Below, one piece after another: positions 27,688 through 36,214 of a stretch of 64,000 nt of DNA. The notes under the pieces were generated by a model. The model saw only the letters and a program-made list of their open reading frames with translations, was not told where the DNA came from and did no database searches. Each line of letters starts with the position of its first letter. Positions within the stretch are counted from its first letter, which is position 1. The translations under genes were made by a program, and so were the position numbers. The DNA is from Microbacterium luticocti DSM 19459. Lineage in GTDB: Bacteria > Actinomycetota > Actinomycetes > Actinomycetales > Microbacteriaceae. Location: the NCBI RefSeq assembly GCF_000422405.1, contig NZ_AULS01000001.1:124001-188000 (forward strand), written 5' to 3'.

Positions 27688-28688
27688 CAGAAGACGAAGC
27701 CGGCCGGGAACGGGTCGGCGTCGTCGAGGAGGTACTGGCCGAGCCCGGTCACCCAGGCCCGGCCGGTGATGGTGGGGACGACCGCGTGGATGCCGGCGAC
27801 CGTGGTCTCGGCCACGAGTCGCCCGGTGAACGCGGTGCCGATGAACGACTCGTTCACGAAGTCGGTGTGCAGTGCCAGTTCACCGCGCGCATGCAGCTCG
27901 GCCATCCGGGCGCTCGTGCCGGTGCCGCACGGCGACCGGTCGAACCACCCGGGGTGGATGGCCATCGCGTGCCGCGACCGTACCGCATCCGACCCTGGCG
28001 CGATGAACTCGACGTGGTGCACATGGTCGGTGCCGGCCAGTATCGGATGGTGCGGCGGGGCCTGCGTGTTGATCGCGTCCATGATCGCCAGGCCGCAGCG
28101 CAGGATGTCGTCCTTGCGGGCGCGGTCGAACGGCAGGTTCACATCGTCCAGGTCGACGAGCGCATAGAAGTTGCCGCCGAACGCGATCGAGTACGGCACC
28201 GTGCCGCAGCCGGGGACCTCCACGGTCGCGTCGAGCCGCTCGACGAAACTCGGCACGTTCTCGATGGTGACCTGCTGCGCCCGGCCGTCCTGCACGTGGA
28301 CGCGCGCGACGACGAGGCCCGCGGGTACGTCGAGTCGGATCTCGGTGACCGGCTCGGTCACCTCGACCATCCCGGTCTCGACGAGCACCGTCGCCACCCC
28401 GATGGTGCCGTGCCCGCACATCGGCAGGAAGCCGCTCGCCTCGATGAAGACGACCCCCCAGTCGGCATCCGGGCGTGTCGGCGGCTGCAGCAGGGCGCCC
28501 GACATCGACGCGTGACCGCGCGGCTCGTTCATGAGTAGTCCACGCAGATCGTCGAGGTGCTCCATGGCGTACAGCCGCCGCTCGTTCATCGTGGCGCCCG
28601 CGATCGGCGCCACGCCTCCGGTGACCACCCGGGTCGGCATGCCCTCGGTGTGCGAGTCGACCGCCGAGAACACGCGCCGGGCGCGCAT
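27687..28688 (-). CDS. 4-hydroxyproline 2-epimerase
   Basis: The 333-residue proline-racemase-superfamily enzyme has C91 (PMCGHGTIG) and C254 (RSPCGTGTSARMAEL). In context it converts trans-4-hydroxy-L-proline to cis-4-hydroxy-D-proline, the first catabolic step. The MCGHGTIG and SPCGTGTSA strings match known epimerases more closely than the second homologue at 25129. The ATG overlaps the stop of the DapA-like gene by one base (TGATG). Confidence 0.9.
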   Translation of the reverse strand: MRARRVFSAVDSHTEGMPTRVVTGGVAPIAGATMNERRLYAMEHLDDLRGLLMNEPRGHASMSGALLQPPTRPDADWGVVFIEASGFLPMCGHGTIGVATVLVETGMVEVTEPVTEIRLDVPAGLVVARVHVQDGRAQQVTIENVPSFVERLDATVEVPGCGTVPYSIAFGGNFYALVDLDDVNLPFDRARKDDILRCGLAIMDAINTQAPPHHPILAGTDHVHHVEFIAPGSDAVRSRHAMAIHPGWFDRSPCGTGTSARMAELHARGELALHTDFVNESFIGTAFTGRLVAETTVAGIHAVVPTITGRAWVTGLGQYLLDDADPFPAGFVF

Positions 28689-29605
28689 CAGCGCTCCCGC
28701 AGCGCCGCGAGGGCCCGCTCGGTGTCGGCGGTCACCTGCGCGCGCTGCTGGTCGGTCAGCGGCCCCCGCGGCGGCCGGGTGGGCCCGCCGTAGCTGTTGC
28801 CGCAGATGTCCATCGACAGTTTGATCGCCTGCACGAACTCGGTACGCGAATCCCAACGGAACACCGCCACCAGCTGCCGGTAGAGCTCGCGCGCCTTGAG
28901 CCACTCGCCCTGGGCGCACAGGTCGTACAATTCCACGGCCTCCTTCGGGAACGCGTTGGGGTAACCGGCGAACCATCCCACCGCGCCGTCGACCATGAGC
29001 TCGAACAGCACGTCGTCGGCGCCGGCGATCACGTCGATGTCGCACTGTTCGGTGATCTCGTAGACGCGGCGCACGTCGCCTGAGAACTCTTTGATCGCCA
29101 CGACCTCGGGGATCTGCGCGATCTTCGCCACCAGTGAGGGCACCAGGTCGACCTTGGTGTCGAACGGGTTGTTGTAGGCCATGATCGGCAAGCCGACCTT
29201 CGCGACCTCTTCGTAGTGGGCGATCACTTCGGCCTCGTTGGCACGGTAGACGATCGGCGGCAGCAGCAGCACCCCGTCGGCGCCGTCCTCGGCCGCGTAC
29301 TCCGCCCACCGCCGGGCCTGGTGACTTCCCACACCGTGCGCGCCGGCGATGACGATCCCGCGTCCGTCCACGGCCTCGACGGCGACCTGGATGACCTTGC
29401 GCCGCTCCTCGTCGGTCAACGACGAGTACTCCCCGAGCGACCCGTTGGGGCCGACCCCGCGGCATCCGTTCGACATCAGGAAGTCGACGTGCTCGGCGAA
29501 CCGGTCGTAGTCAACCGCGAGCCCGGCAGGGGCCGCCGGGTCTTCCTTGAACGCCAGGGTGGTGGCGACCACCACACCACCGAGGTCCATCGTCTTGTCC
29601 GTCAT
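28688..29605 (-). CDS. DapA-family deaminase (delta1-pyrroline-4-hydroxy-2-carboxylate deaminase)
   Basis: A 305-residue TIM-barrel of the dihydrodipicolinate synthase family. Schiff-base K172 (VVAIKEFSGD) and Y144 (MAYNNPF) are present. The N-terminal GVGPNGSLGEYSSLTDEER is typical. Next to a hydroxyproline epimerase and dehydrogenase it most likely converts delta1-pyrroline-4-hydroxy-2-carboxylate to 2,5-dioxopentanoate plus ammonia rather than acting in lysine synthesis. AGGAGC lies six bases before the ATG; the start overlaps the upstream flavoprotein gene stop. Confidence 0.88.
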   Translation of the reverse strand: MTDKTMDLGGVVVATTLAFKEDPAAPAGLAVDYDRFAEHVDFLMSNGCRGVGPNGSLGEYSSLTDEERRKVIQVAVEAVDGRGIVIAGAHGVGSHQARRWAEYAAEDGADGVLLLPPIVYRANEAEVIAHYEEVAKVGLPIMAYNNPFDTKVDLVPSLVAKIAQIPEVVAIKEFSGDVRRVYEITEQCDIDVIAGADDVLFELMVDGAVGWFAGYPNAFPKEAVELYDLCAQGEWLKARELYRQLVAVFRWDSRTEFVQAIKLSMDICGNSYGGPTRPPRGPLTDQQRAQVTADTERALAALRER

Positions 29606-31008
29606 CTCTGCTCCTGTTCTGTCTGTTCCGTCGGGTGGGTCGGGTGCACGGGTGCGTGCAGGTCTGCGAGTTCGCCGATGCGCAGCGAGGCCAGCACCGG
29701 CCGTTGCTGGAATCCGATCGGCCGGCCCAGCAGGTCTTCGACGCTGCGGCCGCAGGTGCGTCCCTGGCAGGCGCCGAGCCCGGCGCGGGTCGCCAGCCGC
29801 AGGCCGCGGGTGGAGGCATCCGCGTACTCGTCGAGCACCGCGCGCCGCACACTCTCGCAGCGGCACACGATGGTGTCCGGCTCCACCCAGTCCGTCCACC
29901 CGGCGCCGATCGCATGCGCGTCCAGGCGCCGGGCGAAGTCGCGCATCCGGCGGCGCAGGCGCCGCGCGCCGCGCACGCGGTCGGATGCGGCGTCGCCGCC
30001 GGCGGCCGCGAACCCGGCGATCACACCTTCGGCCAGGGCCGCGTCGGCACCGGCGATCCCGATGATCTCACCGGCCGCGTAGACGCCGGGAACGCTCGTG
30101 GCCTGCGCGTCGTCGACGCCGACGAAGCCGGCCGCGGTGAGGGCGCAGCCCGACTGCACGGCGGCCTCGAGCCGCGGTGTGAACCCGTGGCCGAGGGCGA
30201 CCGCGTCGCACTCGATGATCTCGTCGGTGCCGGCGATCGGGTGCCAGTCGCGGTCGACCCGCTGCACGGTGACGGCCTCGACGGCGGCGGTGCCGTGGAT
30301 GCGGGTGACCGCGCGGGAGGTGCGGTAGCCGGTGCGGTGGCGGGCCATGAGCCCGGCGTATTCGGCGAGCTCGGCGGCCTTGCCCGGCAGCGCCGCGAAC
30401 CGCCACGGCGCCCGGCCCCAGGCGGTCGCGATCGCGGTCGGGGCGGCGGCTTCGATCACCGCGGGCACGGCGCTGCCGCACCGCAACAGGCTCGCCGCGA
30501 CCGGCAGGAGGAACGGGCCGGTGCCGGCGACCACGGTGCGCCGGCCGAGGGTGACGCCGTCGCGCTTGGCGAGCGCCTGGGCGGCACCGGCCGTGGTCAC
30601 CCCCGGCAGCGTCCATCCGGGCACCGGAAGGGCGCGGTCGTGGGCTCCGGTGGCCAGCACCAGGGCATCGGCGACGATCGTGCGCCCGGGGCGGCCGGCG
30701 GCATCGGCGGGCCCGGTGAGCGTGTGCAGACGGACGCCGTCGGAGACCTCGACATGCCAGACCGAGGTGGAGGTGAGCACGGATGCCGCACCCGCGGCGG
30801 CCGCAGTATCCAGCGTGTCGCGCAGCCGGGTGAACCGTGCCCACTGATGCTGTAGCCCGGGCCGGGTGAGTCGGTCGTGGTGACGCCAGAACTGGCCGCC
30901 GATGCGCTCGCCCTCGTCGAGCACGACGACGTGCGCGCCGGCCGCGAGTGCGGCGTGCGCGGCGGCGAGCCCGGCGGGCCCCGCGCCGAGGACGGCGACC
31001 GTTCTCAT
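29602..31008 (-). CDS. D-hydroxyproline dehydrogenase FAD/[2Fe-2S] subunit
   Basis: A 468-residue FAD/NAD(P)-binding oxidoreductase. The N-terminal dinucleotide fold is GAGPAGLAAAHAAL, and a second nucleotide-binding region lies near VVAGTGPFLLPVA. The C-terminal 90 residues carry a BFD-like cluster motif, CRCES followed by GACQGRTCG. This matches the alpha subunit of heteromeric D-hydroxyproline dehydrogenases (HcnB/SoxA-like). It works with the small iron-sulfur protein and DAO-type subunit encoded immediately upstream, all with ATGA overlaps. Confidence 0.87.
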   Translation of the reverse strand: MRTVAVLGAGPAGLAAAHAALAAGAHVVVLDEGERIGGQFWRHHDRLTRPGLQHQWARFTRLRDTLDTAAAAGAASVLTSTSVWHVEVSDGVRLHTLTGPADAAGRPGRTIVADALVLATGAHDRALPVPGWTLPGVTTAGAAQALAKRDGVTLGRRTVVAGTGPFLLPVAASLLRCGSAVPAVIEAAAPTAIATAWGRAPWRFAALPGKAAELAEYAGLMARHRTGYRTSRAVTRIHGTAAVEAVTVQRVDRDWHPIAGTDEIIECDAVALGHGFTPRLEAAVQSGCALTAAGFVGVDDAQATSVPGVYAAGEIIGIAGADAALAEGVIAGFAAAGGDAASDRVRGARRLRRRMRDFARRLDAHAIGAGWTDWVEPDTIVCRCESVRRAVLDEYADASTRGLRLATRAGLGACQGRTCGRSVEDLLGRPIGFQQRPVLASLRIGELADLHAPVHPTHPTEQTEQEQR

Positions 31009-31247
31009 CGCACCTCCCGGGTGATCTCGTCGCCGTCGCACGCGGTGCGCTGGCAGGCGCGCACCCCGGGTACGCCGTTGACGGTGACCACGCAGTCCTG
31101 GCACACCCCGATACCGCAGAACACGCCGCGCTCGGCGCCGTCGGCGCTGCGCCACGACCGCCGGCCGGCCGCGATGAGCACTCCGGCGATGGTCTGCCCG
31201 TCGGCACCGGTGACGCGCTCGCCGTCGATGCGCACGGTCACGCTCAT
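31005..31247 (-). CDS. small [2Fe-2S] subunit of D-hydroxyproline dehydrogenase
   Basis: An 80-residue ferredoxin-like protein with the plant-type pattern C-x4-C-x2-C in FCGIGVCQDC and a fourth Cys in RACQ. It resembles the gamma (HcnA-like) subunit that passes electrons from the DAO-type subunit. It overlaps both neighbours by four bases, so stoichiometric production of the three subunits is likely. Confidence 0.88.
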   Translation of the reverse strand: MSVTVRIDGERVTGADGQTIAGVLIAAGRRSWRSADGAERGVFCGIGVCQDCVVTVNGVPGVRACQRTACDGDEITREVR

Positions 31248-32401
31248 GCCGCCACCGCCGGCTGGGCGCGAGTGGGCAGGAAGGGCGCGGGGTCGGCCGG
31301 CGCCGGTGTGCCCAGCACCGCGTGGGCGATGAGCAGTCCGGTCGCCGGCGCGAGCCCGATGCCGGCGCCCTCGTGGCCGGCCGCGTGGAACAGTCCGTCG
31401 ACGGTGCCGTCGGCGCCGATCATCGGCAGGTGGTCGGGTGCGTACGGGCGGAACCCGGTGTAGGTGCGCAGCACCATCGTGTCGGCCAGGAACGGGAACA
31501 GCCGCACGGCCTTCGCCGCGATCTCGGACAGCGCCGGCAGGGTGTGTGCGGTCGAGAACCCGACCCGCTCGCGGCTCGACCCGATGAGCACCGTGCCGGC
31601 GGGGGTCGACTCCACGACGGTGGATGTCTGCAGGTCGGCGTCCCCGGATGCCACGGCCCCGACGTAGTCGGCGTCGTAGACCTTGTGGAAGATGCGCTGC
31701 GGCATGGGTGCGGTGACGATGATGGTGCCCCGTCGCGGCAGGATCGGCAGCCGGACCCCGAGTCGCTGCGCGACCTCTCCCGCCCACGGCCCGGCGCAGT
31801 TGACGACCGCGTCGGTGGCGAGCTCGTCACGGTCGGTGACGACGGCGCGGATGCGGCCGACGTGCACCCGGGCGCCGGTGACCTCGGCGCGCAGCAGCCG
31901 GGCGCCGTGCCCGGCGGCGCACGCCATCATCGCCTGGGTGGCAAGGCTCGGCTGCACCTGGGCATCGTCGGGGTACCAGACACCGAACCCGGCGTCGGCG
32001 CTCAGCTCGGGCTCGAGCTCGCGCAGTCTCGCGGCGTCGAGCTCTTCGGCCCGCACACCGATCCCCCGCTGCGCCGCGGCGAAGGCCGACAGACCCGCCT
32101 CGGCACCGGGGAGTGCGACCACGACCCCGCCCTTGGCGTCGAACTCGGTCGCAGGCTGACCGCGCCGGCGCTCGCCGTCCAGGCGTGCCGCCCACTGGCG
32201 CCAGATGCGGTTGCCGGCGATGGCGAGGTCGGCCTCGGGTCCAGGGCCCTTGTCCGAGACGAGGATGTTGCCCTCGCAGCGGCTCGAGGTCTCGCCCGCG
32301 ACACCGGCGCGGTCGACGACGACGACGTCGGCACCGGCATCGGTGAGCGCGAGGGCGCAGGCCGCGCCGACGGCGCCGGCGCCGATCACCACGATCCGCA
32401 T
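31244..32401 (-). CDS. D-hydroxyproline dehydrogenase DAO-type catalytic subunit
   Basis: The 385-residue glycine/D-amino-acid-oxidase-family flavoprotein has an N-terminal GAGAVGAACALAL and a C-terminal GHEGAGIGLAPATG, both FAD contacts. It is the likely site of D-hydroxyproline oxidation to pyrroline-4-hydroxy-2-carboxylate. It is the first gene of the five-gene catabolic run. AGGAG precedes the ATG and a GntR-type operator lies 20 bases upstream. Confidence 0.88.
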   Translation of the reverse strand: MRIVVIGAGAVGAACALALTDAGADVVVVDRAGVAGETSSRCEGNILVSDKGPGPEADLAIAGNRIWRQWAARLDGERRRGQPATEFDAKGGVVVALPGAEAGLSAFAAAQRGIGVRAEELDAARLRELEPELSADAGFGVWYPDDAQVQPSLATQAMMACAAGHGARLLRAEVTGARVHVGRIRAVVTDRDELATDAVVNCAGPWAGEVAQRLGVRLPILPRRGTIIVTAPMPQRIFHKVYDADYVGAVASGDADLQTSTVVESTPAGTVLIGSSRERVGFSTAHTLPALSEIAAKAVRLFPFLADTMVLRTYTGFRPYAPDHLPMIGADGTVDGLFHAAGHEGAGIGLAPATGLLIAHAVLGTPAPADPAPFLPTRAQPAVAA

Positions 32402-32420
32402 TCTCGCTCCTCAGTAGTAT

Positions 32421-32432
32421 GTGACATATTAC
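32421..32432. promoter_or_regulatory. GntR-type operator, site 2
   Basis: GTGACATATTAC (GTGA-CATA-TTAC) lies upstream of the dehydrogenase operon. Read in the direction of transcription, the operator is followed directly by a TACTACTG string; the livK promoter at site 3 has the same arrangement (TACTACCG), which suggests a shared promoter architecture. CATACT (32421-32416) is a possible -10. Confidence 0.6.
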
Positions 32433-32473
32433 CCACGTTCGCCGGAACGGGCAACCACCGCCGACACGAGCGC

Positions 32474-33184
32474 TCAGCCGCCCAGATACGCCTCGATGAT
32501 GCGCGGGTCGCGGGCGAGGTCGGCCGCCGCACCCGAGACCGTGACCTCGCCGGTGTCGACGACGTAGGCCCGGTCGGCGATCTTCAGCGCCGCGCGGGCG
32601 TTCTGCTCCACCAGCAGCACCGTGGTGCCGCGGCTGTTGACCGTCGAGATGATCTCCATCACCTGTTTGACCACCAGAGGGGCCAGCCCCATCGACGGCT
32701 CATCGAGCAGCAGCAGTTTCGGGCCGGTGACCAGGGCACGACCGATCGCGAGCATCTGCTGTTCCCCGCCCGAGAGCGTCCCGCCCTGCTGGCGACGGCG
32801 CTCGGCCAGGCGTGGCATGAGCTGGTACACGTCGTCGACGCGCGCGGCGATCGCCTTCTGATCGCGTACGGTGTGTCCGCCCAGCAGCAGGTTCTCGTGC
32901 ACGGTCATGGTCGAGAAGATCCGTCGCCCCTCGGGCACCTGCACCAGACCCGACGACACGATCGACCATGGTTTGGCGACCGCGAGGTCGAGCTCGCCCC
33001 ACGTCACCGTCCCGACCTTGGGCCGCACCAGGCCCGAGAGCATGTTCATCGTCGTGGACTTGCCGGCCCCGTTGTTGCCGAGCAGACACACGATCTCACC
33101 CTCTTCGACGGTGAAGCTCAGTTCGCGCAGCGCGTGCACCCGTCCGTAGTAGACGTCGACGCCGGTCACTTCCAGCCTGCTCAT
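32474..33184 (-). CDS. branched-chain-type ABC transporter ATPase (LivF-like)
   Basis: A 236-residue ABC ATPase with Walker A GNNGAGKST, signature LSGGEQQ and Walker B LLLLDEPSMGL. The LivF-type ending EAYLGG is present. It powers the HAAT importer encoded upstream. Its position between the hydroxyproline operon and the shared regulator makes hydroxyproline or a related imino acid the likely substrate rather than leucine. It overlaps the LivG-like gene (ATGA). Confidence 0.9.
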   Translation of the reverse strand: MSRLEVTGVDVYYGRVHALRELSFTVEEGEIVCLLGNNGAGKSTTMNMLSGLVRPKVGTVTWGELDLAVAKPWSIVSSGLVQVPEGRRIFSTMTVHENLLLGGHTVRDQKAIAARVDDVYQLMPRLAERRRQQGGTLSGGEQQMLAIGRALVTGPKLLLLDEPSMGLAPLVVKQVMEIISTVNSRGTTVLLVEQNARAALKIADRAYVVDTGEVTVSGAAADLARDPRIIEAYLGG

Positions 33185-34065
33185 CGCCGGTCCTCGCCCT
33201 CTGCCACGCGGTCGGTGCCGCCGGATGCCTCGTCCACGTCGTCCACGCCCAGATAGGCCTCGATCACGACAGGGTCGCTCTTGATCTGCTCGGGCGTGCC
33301 GTCGGCGATCTCTTTGCCGTAGTTGAGCACCACGATGCGCTCGGCGAGCTCCATGATCAGCCCCATGTCGTGCTCGATCAGCACGACGGCCACACCCATG
33401 GCCTTCACGCGCCGGATCAGCTCCATCAGCGCGACCTTCTCGCCGTAGTTCAGCCCTGCCGCCGGTTCGTCCAGCAGCAGCAGCCGGGGACTGGTGGCAA
33501 GGGCCCGGGCGATCTCGACGCGCCGCTGTTCGCCGTACGGCAGCTGGGTGACGTAGAGGTCCTCGTCGTGTCGGTACCCGACGAAATCCAGCCATCCCCG
33601 GGCCTCGCGGGTGCACGCGGCCTCGGCCCGGCGATACCGCGGCAGGTGCAGCAGCGTCGACCAGAAACCCTCACGCAGATTCGCGTGCATCGCGGTCTTG
33701 ACGTTCTCGAGCACGGTCAGCTCGCGGAACAGGCGCAGGTTCTGGAACGTGCGCGCCATCCCCCACTTGGTCACCCGTGAGGGCAGCACCCGGTAGAACC
33801 CGAAGCTCTGCAGCAGCGCCGCGAGCTTCAGCGTGCGCAGCCACCGCGGCACCGGTCGCACGATGCGCTTGCCGTCGAAGACGACCGATCCGCCGGTGGG
33901 CAGATAGAACCCCGAGATGCAGTTGAACGCGCTGGTCTTGCCGGCACCGTTCGGGCCGATCACCGCCAGGATCTCGCCCTCATGCACCTGAAAGCTCAGC
34001 CCGTCCACCGCCTTGACCCCGCCGAACTGCAGCCGCAGGTCCGTCACGTCCAGCAGAGCGCTCAT
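33181..34065 (-). CDS. branched-chain-type ABC transporter ATPase (LivG-like)
   Basis: The 294-residue ATPase has Walker A GPNGAGKTS, the LivG marker MARTFQNLRLF, a signature region LPYGEQRRVEIARAL (LSGGQ replaced by LPYGE, common in LivG) and Walker B LLLLDEPAAGLN. An acidic C-terminal tail of about 25 residues extends beyond EAYLG. ATGA overlaps link it to both neighbours. Confidence 0.9.
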   Translation of the reverse strand: MSALLDVTDLRLQFGGVKAVDGLSFQVHEGEILAVIGPNGAGKTSAFNCISGFYLPTGGSVVFDGKRIVRPVPRWLRTLKLAALLQSFGFYRVLPSRVTKWGMARTFQNLRLFRELTVLENVKTAMHANLREGFWSTLLHLPRYRRAEAACTREARGWLDFVGYRHDEDLYVTQLPYGEQRRVEIARALATSPRLLLLDEPAAGLNYGEKVALMELIRRVKAMGVAVVLIEHDMGLIMELAERIVVLNYGKEIADGTPEQIKSDPVVIEAYLGVDDVDEASGGTDRVAEGEDRR

Positions 34066-35243
34066 GGCCGGTCCTCCTCGACGGTGAAACGGTCTGCGGC
34101 CTCGGCGTCGACCTCGGCCTCCACTTCGGCCGCCACCACCCCGATCGCCTCGGTGGGCGGCGGCGCCTCCGGCCGGCGGCGCTTGAGCCACGGCAGCACG
34201 GCCGTGGCCGGCCACAGCCCGGCAGGTCGGAAGAGCATGGTGATCACCAGCAGCACACCGAAGATGAGGAATCGCCACTCCGAGAAATCGCGCAGCACCT
34301 CGGGGGCCAGCGACACGAACAGAGCGCCGATGATGACACCGGGAGTCGAACCCATCCCGCCGAGCACGACGGCCATGAGGATCAGCACCGAGTACAGGAA
34401 CTGGAAGCTGTTCGGACTGATGGCCGACAGCTGCGTGGCCATGAGCTGGCCGGCGATGCCGGCCCACACCGCTCCGATGATGTACGCCGAGATCTTGGCG
34501 ATGTAGGTGTTGATGCCCATCGCCTCGGCGGCGTCCTCGTCGTCGCGCACCGCCTTCCAGGCGCGCCCGAGCTTGCCTTTGCCCAGCCGCCCTGCGCCGA
34601 CGACGCCGACCAGGATGACGATCGCGGCCACGAAGTAGTAGAAGACCACGTACGGCGGGAAGAACACACCACCCAGGGTGAAGCCGTCGGCGAAGCTCCA
34701 GTCGCCGAAGCTCCACGTCGGGATGCCGTGGATGCCGCTGGGTCCGCCGGTGACCTCGAGGTTGTTGGCCGTGATGCGGATGATCTCACCGAAGCCGAGC
34801 GTGACGATGGCGAGGTAGTCGCTGCGCAGCCGCAGCGTGGGGGCTCCGATGATCACACCCGCCACGACGCAGGCGGCCACCGTGGCCGGCAGTGCCGCCC
34901 ACATCGGCCAGCCGAGCGTGGTGGTGAAGATCCCCGAAATGTAGGCGCCGACCGCGAAGAAGGCGATGTATCCGAGGTCGAGCAGGCCGGCGAACCCGAC
35001 CACGACGTTCAGCCCCATGGCCAGCATCACGTAGATGAGGGCACTGGTGGCGATCGAGATCAGATACCGGGACGAGTCGATGAACGGCAGCACCGCCACC
35101 AGCACGACCGTCACCGTGCCCACAGCCCGCAGAAAGCCGGTCTGCGAACTCAGGATGCCGCGCGGCGCGCGCGGACGCTCGTACTGGGGGGCGGGCGCAC
35201 GCAGTGTGACGTGCTTGAGCGCGGCGTCGAGCGTCGTCGCCAT
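34062..35243 (-). CDS. branched-chain-type ABC transporter permease (LivM-like)
   Basis: A 393-residue permease with about eight to ten membrane segments. LivM-family landmarks are LGLNVVVGFAGLLDLGYIAFF and the EAA-like cytoplasmic loop RAWKAVRDDEDAAEAMGIN. An extra acidic C-terminal tail of about 50 residues rich in Glu/Ala follows the last segment. It is separated from the LivH-like gene by two bases. Confidence 0.9.
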   Translation of the reverse strand: MATTLDAALKHVTLRAPAPQYERPRAPRGILSSQTGFLRAVGTVTVVLVAVLPFIDSSRYLISIATSALIYVMLAMGLNVVVGFAGLLDLGYIAFFAVGAYISGIFTTTLGWPMWAALPATVAACVVAGVIIGAPTLRLRSDYLAIVTLGFGEIIRITANNLEVTGGPSGIHGIPTWSFGDWSFADGFTLGGVFFPPYVVFYYFVAAIVILVGVVGAGRLGKGKLGRAWKAVRDDEDAAEAMGINTYIAKISAYIIGAVWAGIAGQLMATQLSAISPNSFQFLYSVLILMAVVLGGMGSTPGVIIGALFVSLAPEVLRDFSEWRFLIFGVLLVITMLFRPAGLWPATAVLPWLKRRRPEAPPPTEAIGVVAAEVEAEVDAEAADRFTVEEDRP

Positions 35244-35245
35244 GG

Positions 35246-36136
35246 TCACATCCTCTCCACGACGCGGGCGCCGAGCAGGCCGGTGGGTTTGAAGGTGAGG
35301 AACAGGATGAGGAACGCGAACGAGAACACGTCGCGCCACTCTCCCCCGAACCATGCCGAGCCGAAGGACTCCAGCATCCCGAGCACAAGCCCGCCGAGCA
35401 TGGCGCCGTACAGGTTGCCGATGCCGCCGATCACCGCTGCGGTGAACGCCTTGAGGCCGATGATGAAGCCCATCAGAAAGTCGATGGAACCGTAGTACGC
35501 GCCAGCCATCACGCCGGCGGCGCCGGCGAGGGCCGAGCCGATGAAGAACACCACCGCGATGGTGCGGTTGACGTTGATGCCCATCAGCTGCGAGCCCTGG
35601 GTGTCGAGTGCGATCGCGCGCATGGCGCGTCCGGACCGGGTGCGTTCCACCACGTGCGAGAGCACCAGCATGAGCACGGCGGCGATGACCACCAGCGTGA
35701 TCTGCGCGCCGGTGATGCGCATGCCGGCGAACTCGAACCCCTTCGACTCGAAGCGCACCGGGAACGCCTCGGGGTTCGGACCGAAGATCGCGCGCACCCC
35801 GTACTCGAGCGTGAACGACACGCCGATCGCGGTGATGAGAACGGCCAGCCGGGGACTGCGCCGCAGCGGGCGATACGCCACGCGCTCGATGCCCACGCCG
35901 ATGAGACCCGTGGTCACCATCGCCAGCAGCAGCATCACCAGCAGCAGTGGGATCGAGCTCGACCCGTTCACGCCGAAGGAGTTCAGCGTGAAGAAGGCCA
36001 CGAACGCGCCGAGCATGTACACATCGCCGTGCGCGAAGTTCAGCAGCTTGATGATGCCGTACACCATGCTGTAGCCCAGCGCGACGAGGGCGTAGAAGGA
36101 CCCGACGATCAGGCCGTTCCAGATCAGTTGCATCAT
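35246..36136 (-). CDS. branched-chain-type ABC transporter permease (LivH-like)
   Basis: The 296-residue permease shows the LivH N-terminus (LVALGYSMVYGIIKLLNFAHGD) and the loop RAMRAIALDTQGSQLMGIN. It is the second membrane subunit of the importer. The start could be either of two successive ATG codons (36136 or 36133). Confidence 0.9.
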   Translation of the reverse strand: MMQLIWNGLIVGSFYALVALGYSMVYGIIKLLNFAHGDVYMLGAFVAFFTLNSFGVNGSSSIPLLLVMLLLAMVTTGLIGVGIERVAYRPLRRSPRLAVLITAIGVSFTLEYGVRAIFGPNPEAFPVRFESKGFEFAGMRITGAQITLVVIAAVLMLVLSHVVERTRSGRAMRAIALDTQGSQLMGINVNRTIAVVFFIGSALAGAAGVMAGAYYGSIDFLMGFIIGLKAFTAAVIGGIGNLYGAMLGGLVLGMLESFGSAWFGGEWRDVFSFAFLILFLTFKPTGLLGARVVERM

Positions 36137-36214
36137 GGGGCGGGGTCTCCGTTCCAGTGCATCCCGGTCGGCGGGGCGGCCGCGGCACGTGCCGCAGCCG
36201 CCCCACCTGCCGGA

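Noticed and set aside
24442..28538. Very long open frames (930 and 1158 codons) across the hydroxyproline genes
   Set aside because: They cross several well-supported genes on either strand, contain no family motifs and have the composition expected from high GC content.
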